Below, piece by piece: positions 49,882-62,247 of a stretch of DNA of 64,000 nucleotides; the first letter of the stretch is position 1, and every line of letters starts with the position of its first letter. The stretch is from positions 87,129,936 to 87,193,935 of the forward strand of contig OZ023274.1 of NCBI GenBank assembly GCA_964007475.1, in the 5' to 3' direction. The notes under the pieces are model-generated. The model had not been told where the DNA came from, searched no databases, and worked only from the letters and a program-made list of their open reading frames with translations. Position numbers and translations under genes: made by a program. The DNA is from Hybos culiciformis. Its lineage: Eukaryota > Arthropoda > Insecta > Diptera > Hybotidae.

Positions 49882-52800
49882 TTATTGCTCAATTGGTAAA
49901 TTTACTTTCTTCATTCGTTCCACATTATTAAAAAATGGATGAACCATTGCATTTTTCGCAGTTATTCTGCAATTCGGATCATACAACATCATGAGCTAAA
50001 AATAATGTATTTTTTATTATTTTAAAAACAAATAAGTTTTGGTAAGAATATTTCGGATCATCGGGCCACACAAATTATTATTTATTTAAAAAAAGGGACA
50101 ATCTATGTGTAATATTATATTCCTAAATTTTTTATATTTATATTACCTTAAACAATTCCAAGCCATTCTCTTTACGAAAATCTGATGGTAGATTCTGTGA
50201 TTGCCATTTCGGAAATTTTGATTTATAGTCTGGCAACTGTGTTACACCTGGCCAAGTATTTTCATCTGGGGTTCCTAATGTACGAAATATTCTATAGAGT
50301 TGATCGATTTCGCTGTCTCCTGGGAATAGCGGTCGTTTTGTGACCATTTCCGAAAAAATACAACCCAAACTCCAAATATCTACACCTGTATTGTAGAATT
50401 TTGTACCTAGTAAAATTTCTGGACTTCGATACCACAGTGTTACCACTTCATGAGTATAGGCTCGCATTGGCACATTAAAACAACGTGCTAAACCAAAATC
50501 TGCTAACTAAAAACAAATCGAAAAATGTTATTCTGAAACATACAGTTTTTTCGAATGTTGAACAACAATTCACCTTTATGTGACCACAATTATCAACTAG
50601 CAAATTTTGTGGCTTTAAGTCTCGATGTAGAATTCTATTCACGTGACAAAAACATAAAGCATCAAATATTTGATACATGTAGCTCTAAAATTTAATAAAT
50701 TTAAAATATTTTTTTTAATAACTATCGCATTAAAAAGGCATTATTATTTGATTCAGTTTGTAATTCGTTCACAATTAATATTAATTTTCTGATCAGTTAC
50801 TTAATTTGAATAGGATAGAAAATTTTACGTATTTATTGAATTGGAAACAATAATTTGAAATTATGTTATGAACTTTCATTTATTATGGCGAAAATAATTT
50901 TAAATTAAAAATACGGACAGTATTTTTATGTTTAATGAATATTTGAACGGTCTTTAAAAACGTGTAAAATAATTTTTATACCTAAGTTCATGATAGCCTA
51001 CAGTGCACGAAAAAAAGATGCAATTCTAAGATTGAAAGTAAATAAAAAGCAAATTTTTAATAATTTCCTTAACAATTGATACAATTTCGAAGCGAATGGA
51101 TACTAATACTGGTCGACTACTAGAAAAATTATAATTTCTTTTAATTATTTTTCGTCTCTTATAACAATTTTAAGAGTTTGTCTCTCGTATAATGAAAAAA
51201 AAAACTAATCTACTTAGGTACTTGATTTTCAAAATTTTCATATCAGCTTTTCTATTTTCTTCGCACCTTTACTAATTTTGGAACTAAAATTTCTTTCTTT
51301 TTGTCCATTAATTTTTTCAAATCCATATTCAGATATTCAAAAACCATATATAAATTCGAATCAGCTATAACAATATCCAATAATTGTACAATGCAGTCAT
51401 GTTTTAAATCCTTTAGCAAAGAAATTTCACGTATTGCCGTTGATGGAACACCTTCGGTTTCACTAAAATTTTAAAAAAGACAGAACATAATTGAAATATT
51501 TAAGAAATTTTGTTTTATTTTTATTTTCACTTGCAAATTTGTTGATTTTACCATAAAAACAAAGCCGAATCATGTGGTGCTACGAATATCCAATAAATTT
51601 TTTTTTTTTAAATAAATTTTTAACAACGTAGCAAACAAATGATTAGGCTCAGTGCTCTGGCTGATAAATTTACCAATTATTGTTCAAATTAAAAAAAATA
51701 TATAAAAATTTAACTCAACCTTAAAACATTCCATTTCGTTTTTTGAAAACATAAGTATTTTTTGAATTTTTTTTTAATTTTTTTCTAAAAAGATATAAAA
51801 AGCTATTAATTTATTTTTAGTAGGCACAGTGTCCTTGTAGTCCCATAGGTTTAGAGGAAGTGCTCTTAATTGTTTTTTTTTTGTTCTAATGAACTAATGA
51901 TCATAACAATAAAACTGTACACGGTTGTTTAAAATGAGACTGAATTAGATAAGAGATTTTTTTTAGAAGAGTCGTTAATATATTTCTGTTTAAATGTCGC
52001 CTAACACAAATTCCAAATAATTCGAGATAAAAAAAAATTAAACAAATTTTTGGGTATGTACATCTATCTATAGTACGGATGGTTCTTCTCTATTTTATAA
52101 TAAACACACTGATACTTTAAGTGCCTCTTTTTGGTCAAGTTCAGTAATAGCACTGATTAAGAGACAAGAAGTAGTACATATTCTCTATCAATGGTACCTA
52201 CTTACAAGGAACGCAGGGCCCTATGTTTTGTTTTACCAACAAAATTTGAGAATATGGAAGAAAATTTTGTTAAATAAGGCCTATATTACCGTGTACGAGG
52301 TATCCACGTAACACAAAAAATTCATTCTTATTAATACTAGGCAGTGGATACCTACATACATAAATAGGTATATATGGTTAACATCTGGGTTTTCTCTTAG
52401 GTATTTATTAAAAACATAGGTATAGGTACCTATATTTGTAAAATTTTGTTTCACCCAGCACAGCACCTCAGAAGTGGAAAGGAACGTTTAAGTAGATATC
52501 CAGTCAGTCAGAATTTGAAAAAACTAGGCACTTTTAAAAGGACATTGAAATATTGACATTGATTCAAGGACACTGTTGTCAATTTTTCTTTAATAACTTT
52601 TTTTTTTTTTTTTTCGGAAATTTATACAACTTACCATTTTCGTTTTAAATTTTATCCTTTCTTTTTTTTTTTTGCTGTCTATAAATACTTTCTTTTAATT
52701 GAAAAAAAAAAAAAACAAAAAAAAAAGAAATATTATGAAAATAAAATTAATAGGTTTCATATTCGTCGTCGTACATTAAGCAAATATTTTTTTATTTTAA

Positions 52801-52970
52801 ACACTTAAAAAATAGTTTTCCTTTTTTTTTCCTTTTTTAATTTACCTTTCGAGGCGAATTTTTTTCAACGCAACATCCTTATTGGTTTTTTTATCCTTCG
52901 CTCTGTAAACAATTCCATAAGTTCCTTCACCAATTTTTTCAATTTTTTGAAATTTTCCAACATCCGTCAT
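49882..52970 (-). CDS. Cdk2: Cyclin-dependent kinase 2 (5 exons)
   Basis: The S-phase kinase partnered by cyclin E (fly cdc2c). Coding exons on the minus strand are 52846-52970, 51267-51462, 50574-50684, 50147-50506 and 49882-49995, all in consistent phase, giving 301 residues. The glycine loop GEGTYG carries the inhibitory Thr17 and Tyr18. Lys36 (VALKK) binds ATP, the cyclin helix is PSTAIRE (48-54), HRD is 127-129, DFG 147-149, and the activating Thr162 lies in [35 protein letters not shown] and DALCFCH favour Cdk2 over Cdk1. The C-terminus is a short tail ending NLPIEQ. Intron 1 is about 1.4 kb. Vps28 diverges from it across about 1.2 kb that holds a CRE-like and an E2F-like site. Confidence 0.95.
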
Positions 52971-53140
52971 TGTTTTTTATTTTTTTTTTTTTAATTAAAA
53001 TTTTAATTTTTTTAAATAGATGTATTTTATTTATTAATATATTATATTAATTTACAATTTCTTTTTTCTACCTAAATATTTGTTTACAAGATTTTTCTTA
53101 AAAAACAAGAATATATATAAAATATTATGATTGTCAATTT

Positions 53141-53150
53141 TTGGCGCCAA
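53141..53150. promoter_or_regulatory. E2F-like palindrome TTGGCGCCAA upstream of Cdk2
   Basis: The sequence tttttggcgccaag fits overlapping E2F/DP sites on both strands and lies 171 bp before the Cdk2 start codon. E2F control of S-phase genes is established. Caution: ttttggcgcca-like words also occur in gene-free DNA at about 23803, 27721 and 32631. Confidence 0.4.
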
Positions 53151-53229
53151 GCGAAAATTAAATTTAATCGATTTTTCGAAAAGGTATGCTTGTGTCGATG
53201 ATTTTTTCTAGTACATTTATTTGTTTTAA

Positions 53230-53237
53230 TGACGTCA
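53230..53237. promoter_or_regulatory. CRE-like palindrome TGACGTCA upstream of Cdk2
   Basis: This is the third perfect TGACGTCA of the window, 260 bp before the Cdk2 ATG and just outside the inverted-repeat element that starts at about 53271. Confidence 0.5.
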
Positions 53238-53270
53238 CATTTGAAATTCAGTTAAGCCTAGACTAAAACA

Positions 53271-53762
53271 TTAGTGCTTCACCCTTAAAAAAATTTAAAA
53301 ATTTCAAATTCTGAATTTCAAATTCCTAATGTATTTTGTTAGTGTAATTTAATGTCAAAAAAAAGTTTTCGGGTGAACACTTTTTTTCACTTTTTATCAT
53401 AAATTTCAAATATTAATAACAAAGCTGCCAGAGTAGGATTTTCTTTCCATAAATTTAGAGGATTTTATTATATCGGCGAAAAATTATGAACAAAAAATTA
53501 TTGTACAAGAAAAATCTTAGGAAATTTGCGGAATTTTTTTCATCTGGCATGTTTGTTTTTTTTGATTTGACAATTAGAATGACAGAACTTGAATTTCAAA
53601 TTTTTTTTTGTTGTTGTGAATTTCAAATACACGCTCTGAGGCATGTATTTGAAATTCACAACAACAAAAAAAAATTTGAAATTTTACACTAACAAAATAC
53701 ATCAGGAATTTGAAATTCAGAATTTGAAATTTTTAAATTTTTTTAAGGGTGAAGCACTAATA
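53271..53762. mobile_element. Inverted-repeat DNA element with about 78-bp termini
   Basis: The left end (tagtgcttcacccttaaaa onward, 53272-53350) and the right end (53684-53760, ending aagggtgaagcacta) are near-perfect inverted repeats of about 78 bp with one clear mismatch. TA borders both ends, which fits a Tc1/mariner-like target duplication, but the superfamily is uncertain. The middle holds a second, perfect hairpin (53594-53681). It has no transposase. It sits between the divergent Cdk2 and Vps28 genes, so it may affect either promoter. Confidence 0.85.
53594..53681. repeat. Perfect 38-bp-arm hairpin nested in the element
   Basis: Arms 53594-53631 and 53644-53681 are exact reverse complements, separated by a 12-base loop cgctctgaggca. 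Even the nine-base T and A runs match in length. A transcript would form a long fully paired stem. Confidence 0.9.
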
Positions 53763-53765
53763 ATT

Positions 53766-53850
53766 ACATAATTAGCTAGACGAAAAATTTGGCCATTCTA
53801 CATTAATCACATAATTAGCTACACGAAAAATTTGGCTATTCTAAATTCTT
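53766..53850. repeat. 43-bp tandem duplication
   Basis: Units starting at 53766 and 53809 both read acataattagct, then acgaaaaatttggc and attcta, with three to four differences. The pair abuts the right end of the inverted-repeat element. Confidence 0.85.
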
Positions 53851-54142
53851 TTTTGAATGAATGTATCGTATAATACAAATAATATGTATGTACAATTAAA
53901 AGTTTCTGATAACTGCACGGAAATAACACTAAAACCGAAGCACAAAAGGGTTAAAAACAATGTCATTTGATTAATAAATTTCATAGTACTGGCAACCCTA
54001 AAATAATCATTTTTTAAACTCTAGTACTGCAAAAAGTAATCACTTGTCATTTAATGAAAAAGAATAATTATTTTAAGAAATATTAAAAAAAACACAAAGT
54101 AAAATTTTAGTTCTTTTTTAAATAATTTATTAAACATTTAAA

Positions 54143-55001
54143 ATGCAAGATAATCGTCCCGAACTGTTTGAGGATGTACGTTTATATCGAAATGCCAGGG
54201 AACGTGAAAAATACGATAATATGGCAGATTTATATGCTTTGATCAATACATTACAAAATTTGGAAAAATCCTATGTATGGGACGTGATAACTCCTCAGGA
54301 GTATACAGCTGCATGTAGCAAATTGCTGGTTCAATATAAGGTCGCTTTTAAGCAAATTGAATCAGATGAATTCCCAACTGTAGACACTTTTGTTAAGAAA
54401 TTCCGCTTGGATTGCCCGGCCGCAATGGATAGGTAAATATATCGAAATAAATTAATTTCTTATCTGCAAGAAGGGGTGGTAAGTTTTTTTTAAACACACT
54501 AATGACAATCAAAAACTAATTGAGATTCTATAGATAGACATCAACCAATCCGGCGCAAGTTCTAAAAAAAACTCCTAACTATAGATTTCATGGAAATTCA
54601 TAAGTTTTAGTTTTAATAAAAATTAATAAATTCTTATTTTAATCCTCTTTGTTTTTAGGATAAAAGAAGATCGGCCGATTACAATTAAAGATGACAAGGG
54701 GAATACTAGTAAATGTATTGCAGACATTGTTTCGTTATTCATAACAATCATGGATAAATTAAGATTAAAAATTAAAACCATGGATGAATTACATTTTGAG
54801 ATAAAAGATTTGGTAGACACAATGCACAGGTTATCACTCATTCCAGAGAATAGTGAGGCGAAAACAAAAGTTGAAACATGGTTAGCAACTTTGAATGAAA
54901 TGCAAGCTTCAGATGAGCTAACTGATGCTCAAGTGCGTCAAATGTTATTCGATTTAGAATCAGCATTTGCAGAATTTAATAAATTATTGCACACAGCATA
55001 A
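54143..55001 (+). CDS. Vps28: ESCRT-I subunit Vps28 (2 exons)
   Basis: Vps28 joins Tsg101, Vps37 and Mvb12 in ESCRT-I, which sorts ubiquitinated cargo into multivesicular bodies. Its C-terminal domain contacts ESCRT-II. Exons 54143-54432 and 54659-55001 join in phase 2 (GATAG|GTAAAT to TTTAG|GATAAAA), giving 210 residues (human 221). The N-terminal core begins [30 protein letters not shown] and includes [23 protein letters not shown]. The linker has [29 protein letters not shown]. The C-terminal four-helix domain contains [20 protein letters not shown] and ends [24 protein letters not shown] at 55267-55272 may be its poly(A) signal. Confidence 0.97.
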
Positions 55002-58000
55002 AAAATTTATCAAAGATCTAAGAAAAATGTTCAAAATCATTTTCACAATGCATTCGAAAGTAAGTAACAAAACATTTTTGATTCAGCGCTATAGTTGGAA
55101 TTGCAAAGAATTATCTATTAAAAACACACTTGTTACTGTTTCAAAGATGTACCTATATTCGATTTTGATTTAAAGCCGTTTTAACGACTCAATTTTTTAA
55201 TTGATTTCGATTCCGAAAAGAATGTCATTGATACCTCCTTCCCTCCTTGCAATTAAAATATACTTTAATAAATCAATATTGTTTTGAATATTATCTTTGA
55301 CATTATAAAGTTTCTAAGTGAAATTTATCAAAGTTTTAATAAATGTAAACGAAATCAATTTTGCATATTTCCTTAGCTGTAACATCTGCATTTGCAGCTT
55401 ATCGTTACATATAATATGCTTGATCAATCATTTTTATAAATCATTCCAATTTGAAATTAATTAATTAATTACCTACTTAATTTAGTTTTATACTGAAATG
55501 AATTATTTTTATTTTCAAAATTTTTTTGTTTATTAGTTTTTAAAAACTATTTTAGGTCATTTCTTATATTCGCGAAATCAATAATAATTAATTAGCAGTA
55601 TTTCGTATTTTCCTTAATATTTTTTTTTTGTAATTTATCTTATTTATTTTTTTAATTTTTCAGCTTGTCGGAGATGCATTTAATTTGGTGAATAAAAAGG
55701 CCTTTGAGATAATTTTTCAAATAAGTTTTTTTTTTAAATAAGATACTACATTAACATTATATTTTTACCAAATTGTAATATTACAGTATGAAAATTATCA
55801 TATGTGTACATGCTATATAATAAATATCAAATCAATAAAATTTAACTATGTAAAATAAATATTATGTTTTGTTAAGTTTAGCTTGCGATAGAATAAGAAT
55901 TTTATTTTTCAAGGTGGTTAACAACTTTTAAATCTCCATATGAATAAATGTTTTCTTTCAGTATGTACTTAAATTATTTTTTTTATAATTCTGGTTTTTG
56001 TAGTGGGTTCACAAAGATGAAAACGTAAAAGCGTATGGTTAGAAAAAACCAAAAACAAATTTTTTTTTTGGAAAATGTATTATTAGGATTTCAGTGAAAA
56101 TTTCTAGTTCTGATAAAGCAGTAAAATTTATCTTTATTATTTACCCTTTTGAATTAGCTTTTAAACTAAAATTTTTATCTTAGGCTTCATAAATGTCTGT
56201 GGCAAATCACAGTTTCCGCTCCTTGGATTGAAAGCTAACGACATAAAATCTTAAAAACTAATGATATTTATAGTTCGATAATAAATTTTATTAAAGTACT
56301 TTTAAAGTCATTAAGCAATTGTCTGTCACTATATAAGAATATGCACAATCTTAGGTTTTTTTAACTCAAGTAATCAGTACTTTTAATTATATAATTTCTG
56401 TGAAAATTCATATGTAGTTATATTGTCTAGTAATTTTTATTGCCAATCAATTACGAGGACTTGAATGTTTGAATTATAAACTTGATAAGATTGTACAAAA
56501 ATTTGTATCGTAATGTCTCAATCTTAAATACCTCTGGAGTTTTCAAACGTAATTCCCTCCACAAAAATGAATTCTGACGAAAATTAAAATATAAGATTAA
56601 TTTTTAAATTAAAGATTACATCATAACTGAATATGAATATGATCAAGTTAGATCTTCCAGTCAAAATCTTATGGCTGAACAACCTTCTAAAGTCATTATT
56701 ATCAAAGAACTTTTGTGTAAATCAGAAATAATTAATAGTTTTTTTCTTTCCATTCAACACCCAGTTTGTTTTACCTTCCATTCAATCGATTGAAGAAGTA
56801 GAATTTATTTAAATTCACATTATGTAATTACATTTTTTTCCACATTCTCCATTGTAAAAAAGGATTGAATGTGGTAATAACTTATTTTTTGCAAGGCTTG
56901 AATAATTTGTAATAAGGTTTGGTACATGTTTTACAGGAAATAATTTTATACCAAAATTATAGCAAAAAAAAAATAAATAAAAAGAAATTAAGTTTCATTT
57001 ATGTTATAAACATTTATTAAGGCAAACATGCTCACAAGAATAAACTTTAATAATACGTAGACAAGACATATCGAATTTAGGTCATAAGGGTTTTTAAACT
57101 TTCAATGAACTTAAAAAAACCTCCAAGGTTTTCAGTTTTTTTTTTTTGTGATTAAATTTTTTTTTTATTAAAGAAAGGAAGGTGTTGAAAGCTACATTTA
57201 CATAGTGTAAGTACGGCATTTAAAAACTTGAAATATTTGGCATTGTTTTATATAGTGATAAGAAAAAATTAATGATTTAAAATTTGCCAATTATTTTTTT
57301 AAAAAGTGAAAATTTTAAGACGATAAAAAATTAGAAATTCGTATGCATTTAAATGCGAGTCACCTACTACTTAAATATCTGTTAGTTATTAGGACAAAAC
57401 CAATTAAGTTAAAATATTTTTGATTTAAAAAAAACAAACAAACCTACATATTTTTTTTACATTGATTTTATATCGTAGATAAATGCTAACAGACTTACCG
57501 CCGAAAATTGTTTTTTTATCAGTACGAAAGCTAGTGGGTTTATGATTTTCAGATATATTTCAAGTTAAACAGTAAATTCTTATTAGAAATTTTTCGTTCT
57601 CCACACGAATTTAGTTTTATTTTTAAAATTATTTTTACAGTGTTCAACGCAGCTGTTTTCAATGATGAATGCACTTATAAAACGGAAGAGATGATGACTT
57701 TATTTTATGACCTTAACCTAATTATACGTTCAGAGAAATAATTATTTTTTTTTTAATTTTGATTTTTCTTACACTTATAATATTCATTATTTAATATATA
57801 TGTAGATATGTAGATCTTATATTTTATTTTTATCCTCGAAAATATATAAAAAATTAATTTCAATCATAATGTACCCATAAAATATAATATAAATATAAAT
57901 ATTAGAGATTTGCAAGTAATTAATTAAAAATATATTTTAAGTAGAATTTTATGTTTATAATTATTCTAATTAAATCTTTATTGTCAGTATAATAAATAAT

Positions 58001-58143
58001 TTATTATGTTCTAATAATGAGAAAAATGATGGCTGCAAGTTTGAAATAATTTGCTTACAGCTTAATATCTTTAAAAAATATATAATATGAATTAACAATA
58101 AGAGGCTGGTGCTGCATTTTATCATAGAACTTTTCGATTGTCA

Positions 58144-58217
58144 ACTGTTGAACTGTTAAACTGTTGAATTGTTGAACTGTTGAACTGTTGAACTGTTGAA
58201 CTGTTCAACTGTTGAAT
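58144..58217. repeat. 8-bp minisatellite, about nine copies
   Basis: The unit ctgttgaa is repeated head-to-tail with single-base variants (ctgttaaa, ttgttgaa, ctgttcaa). Confidence 0.9.
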
Positions 58218-59978
58218 ATATCATCTATACCAGAGTAAACATATTTCTATAGTAGAGCAACAAGGAATACCGAAAATTTTTATGCAAAAAAAAAAAAAAA
58301 TTCACCTCCCTCTTACAAGGTGCCTTTCTGATTCCTTTTACTTAATTTTTTTTCGCAGGTTTTTTTAAAATCCAAAATTAAGTACTTTTTTAAGAACAAA
58401 GTGAGTTCATTTCGTTTTATTTTCGACTTAAAACTATTTTCTTATTTTTAAAATTTTTGAAAACCGTAAAATTACTTATATTTTACAATTTTTTTAATTT
58501 TTTGTAAAGACAAAAAATTATCATAGTCACCTTGTTCTTTTATAAAATAAATGCATTGTTTACATTTATTTGGCCTTAAGCGCGTCATAGTTTAAATACT
58601 CAATACTAATAAATAAAAATCATATGATTATTGTTTTTCGAAAAATTAAGATTTTAAGGATGTGAGAATTTTTTTTAAAGCTTAAAGCTAATTTGAATTT
58701 CAACCGCTAGTGATTTAAATGTGAGAAATTAAAATAATAATTTAAATTAACTTTTACCAATTTTTTAGTTCTCAATTTCATGAATTTTAAACAGTTTGAA
58801 AAATGTTAATTAACAGTTCCTCCTAAAAACTTTCTTAATTATATTAAAATATTACAGGATAAGTTTGCTGAAAATTTCGATTTACATGTAACAGAAAATA
58901 ATTTAGTAAGTAAATTAGCTTCCCTTCTTACAAACGTTGAATGTAATTTCAAATGTTGTGAAAATTTCAATACAATTTATTTGATTCATTTTTTCATACG
59001 TGAGCGCATATATTTCATTTTAAATTTTTTTAATAAAAATGTAAAAATTAGAAAAAATAGAAATAAAATGTTGTCTGTGATGAGTTTATAAAATTAAAAG
59101 TCTTGTTTTATTTCGTAACTTTTAAAAAAGCAACCATCTCATCCCTGATCATTTTTATTCAACACAATGATAGATTTTGAGTAAAAAAAAACATAGATTT
59201 TTTGGCGGGACGAAATAAATTTTCTATGGCAGATACTTTACTTTATGAAATAGGTGTACAATGTCTATATCTACTGTCAAATATGTTGTTTATGTACAGC
59301 CGTGTTATTAGTTACAACTTTCGATAGTTTCTGGTAAGTATTTCTGTTATATATTTCTTATAGTTTCTGGAGCAGTTTTTGGATAAGCTTTTTACTGTTT
59401 CTGGAGCAAAATTACAAATATTTATGTGCCGTGGTTTTTGGGTAAGCCAAGTAGATAATGATTTCCTTCATGAGCTTCCTTAGATAACTTATGAACGTGT
59501 TACTAATATCTTATATCGTGGTTTAAGGTAGGTACATAACTTTTGATTTTTTCAGCTTCAGTTTCAAATTATTAGAATGTTAGATACGATTTTTTGTACT
59601 TAATATATTTTTTATTTTTGGCAAGAAACAACGGCAATAAAACTTTTAGTTTCATTTAAAAATTAAAATCAAAAAATAGAGACATATTATACATAATGTA
59701 CACTTACCTACTTTCAATATCTTTTACAATGCTAATTAAATTTATTTAGCAGATATGATGATGACACCTAAAATCTAATTTGGGTAATTTCTTGGTCAAA
59801 TAATTAAAAAATTTCTATGTCGTCGTTTCGAAGATTATCTCAAAATTTTAATTGGAATAAAATTATAAACGCCATTTAGTGTGAAAAAAATATTTAAAAA
59901 TATGAGAGCTTGCAGTATTTTTTTTGTAGTAAATAGACAGTAGCTATTTAAAAAAAAACATCACATCAAACATTGAAT

Positions 59979-60713
59979 TTAAGGGGTTATATCCACTTGT
60001 GATTTTCAAAAAATCGATTTTTTTTTTTTTTCATTTTTTGAATGTACATATATTCAAGAATATTCTCTGAAAATTTCAAATCGATCCGACAATTAGTTTC
60101 GGAGATATGAGCGTATTAGTAAGATCGTCTCCGAGCGTTCGAAAGTAGGCGGAAAACTTTAAACGCGTTTATCTCAAAACCGTGTTTTCAGAGTCGGTGT
60201 ACAAAATTTCTCCGAAACCGCTAAACCGATCGGTTTGAAATTTTCACACGACTTACTCAGATATATTTTTCAGGTAATGATCGAAGGAATAAGGTTTTGG
60301 ACAATAATTTCGATTTTTTAAGCCACTTTGAAGTGAAAAATTTTCATGAAAAACTGAATTTTTTTTTTGAACGGCCGCCATTTTGTCAAAAATCAAAATT
60401 TTGACTAGACCTTCGATCATTACCTGTATTTATTTATTACAAAACTAAATATTTTTGGTTTTTGGTTCTCAGATAATTTGGACCAGAGATATCTTGTACA
60501 CCGCCAAGCACTTTTTTTTGGAGGTCTCTCCGCAGATCATCTACAGGAGCTAGGGGATCCAATATTTTTTTAAATAAACCGCTGATTGTTAAAGTACATT
60601 AAATTCTGTTTAAGTACATTTTTTCCATTAATGTATAAAATAAAATGCCTCTTTGGAAAAAATTCACAAAAAAACGCGTTTTTTCTGCCTCGCAAGTGGA
60701 TATAACCCCTTAA
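59979..60713. mobile_element. TTAA-flanked non-autonomous DNA transposon (piggyBac-like MITE), about 727 bp
   Basis: The element is bounded by perfect 17-bp terminal inverted repeats, GGGGTTATATCCACTTG at 59983-59999 and its complement at 60693-60709. It is flanked by TTAA on both sides (59979-59982, 60710-60713), the target duplication of piggyBac-type transposases. An internal perfect 16-bp inverted repeat lies at 60272-60287 and 60410-60425. Base composition is clearly richer in CG and GA words than its surroundings. No open frame is long enough for a transposase. Perfect termini suggest a fairly recent insertion. Confidence 0.9.
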
Positions 60714-62223
60714 ATCTTACTTTTAGGAAAATTACTTAAAAGCCTTATTATTGATTCATGCAAATAAGTTTATTTTTTGAAGAGCAAGTAGAATTACATC
60801 ATATTGTTCAATAATTGAAATATGATTAAGCAGAACAAAATATTATAATTTGTGTCAAATCTCTTGTGCTGTCTTTTTTGTTTCAGATCTACGTAAATAA
60901 CAAACAAATATCTATAATTTTTCATATTGTTAGAGAATTGTAGTTTGCTTTTCGTTAAAAAAATAAATGGTTGTTATTTTAACTTAGTTTTATAATTAGA
61001 AATAAATACAAGATACATAAATGTTTGACGGTTATTCTTTAAAAAAATATGTTTTTTAATTACTTCCTTTAAAATTATATTGAATTTATAATTAAAATCA
61101 AGACGGGGTATGATGAAACAAGGTAATGGTTACACAAACGTTCGCAACCATAGAATTCGTTTTGGGAAATACCAAACTTAAAGTGAACTTAAAGTGAAAG
61201 AAAATAACCTCTTATTTCTATTAACAAACATTTGCAAAATATGCACACGGCTTTAGATGGGAAATTCAATTAATTATGGTGTAATTATAATATAATATGC
61301 ATGTACTAATGATTCTTTATTAAATTTTTCATTAATTTCGATTTTTTCAATTTTAATAGAACGACCCACTTTGAATTTTCCTTTTTAAAAATAAATATAA
61401 ATAAAACTTAGATGCAATTTTGAAAAATAAAAAATCATTGAAATCATGCCAAAGAAAATTAAGTGAATGATAGAAACTTAATGCAAATTAAAAATGCATT
61501 TTTTTTTAATGAAATGAAAATTGTAAAACTGAAATACTTAAATGATCCTCAGAAATGTCTCAATTAATCAAAAATTCTGAAATATAAAATTTTAAATAAT
61601 GATAAATTTACTTGCAAATTGTTTATTTTATTTATTGATTTTGACATTGCTTGTAAAATAAAATAGATATGTATGTACGTAAGTTAAAAATGTTTTTTAG
61701 TGTCAATATAATTTTAAAAGTGCTAAATATTTGGAAAATTCAATTGAACTATTATACATTAATTCAATTTACGAAAAAATGATTACTTTTAATATTAAAA
61801 TTGAACTTTTAACTTATTCTGAAAACATAATTACATTCTAAAAACAAAAACTGAAAGAAAATAGAATTATTATTAATTATTATAAGTGATAAAACTCTCT
61901 AAAATTTGTCTAAACAAGTGCACTATTGTCCTTTTAAAGTAAATTAATTATAGAGTTCTAATTAATACTATTAAAATTTTAGATAATTATCAACAAACCA
62001 AACTCACGTTCATTAATATATAACACAATATTTGATTTTTCTACATGAATATTTGTAATACTTGTACACTATCTATATATACCTAAAAAATATATGTATA
62101 CCTAAAAAATAATAATATAACCATAACATTTCTCATTTATTTAAGTTAAATAAATTAATTCTTAAATTATATACGTTTCTTAAAATCTTGAATAAAAATT
62201 CCTTTTCATCAAATTTTAACATT

Positions 62224-62247
62224 ATAATAATAATAATAATAATAATG
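62224..62247. repeat. (AAT)n microsatellite
   Basis: About eight ataata-type trinucleotide units are present in a run. Confidence 0.75.
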
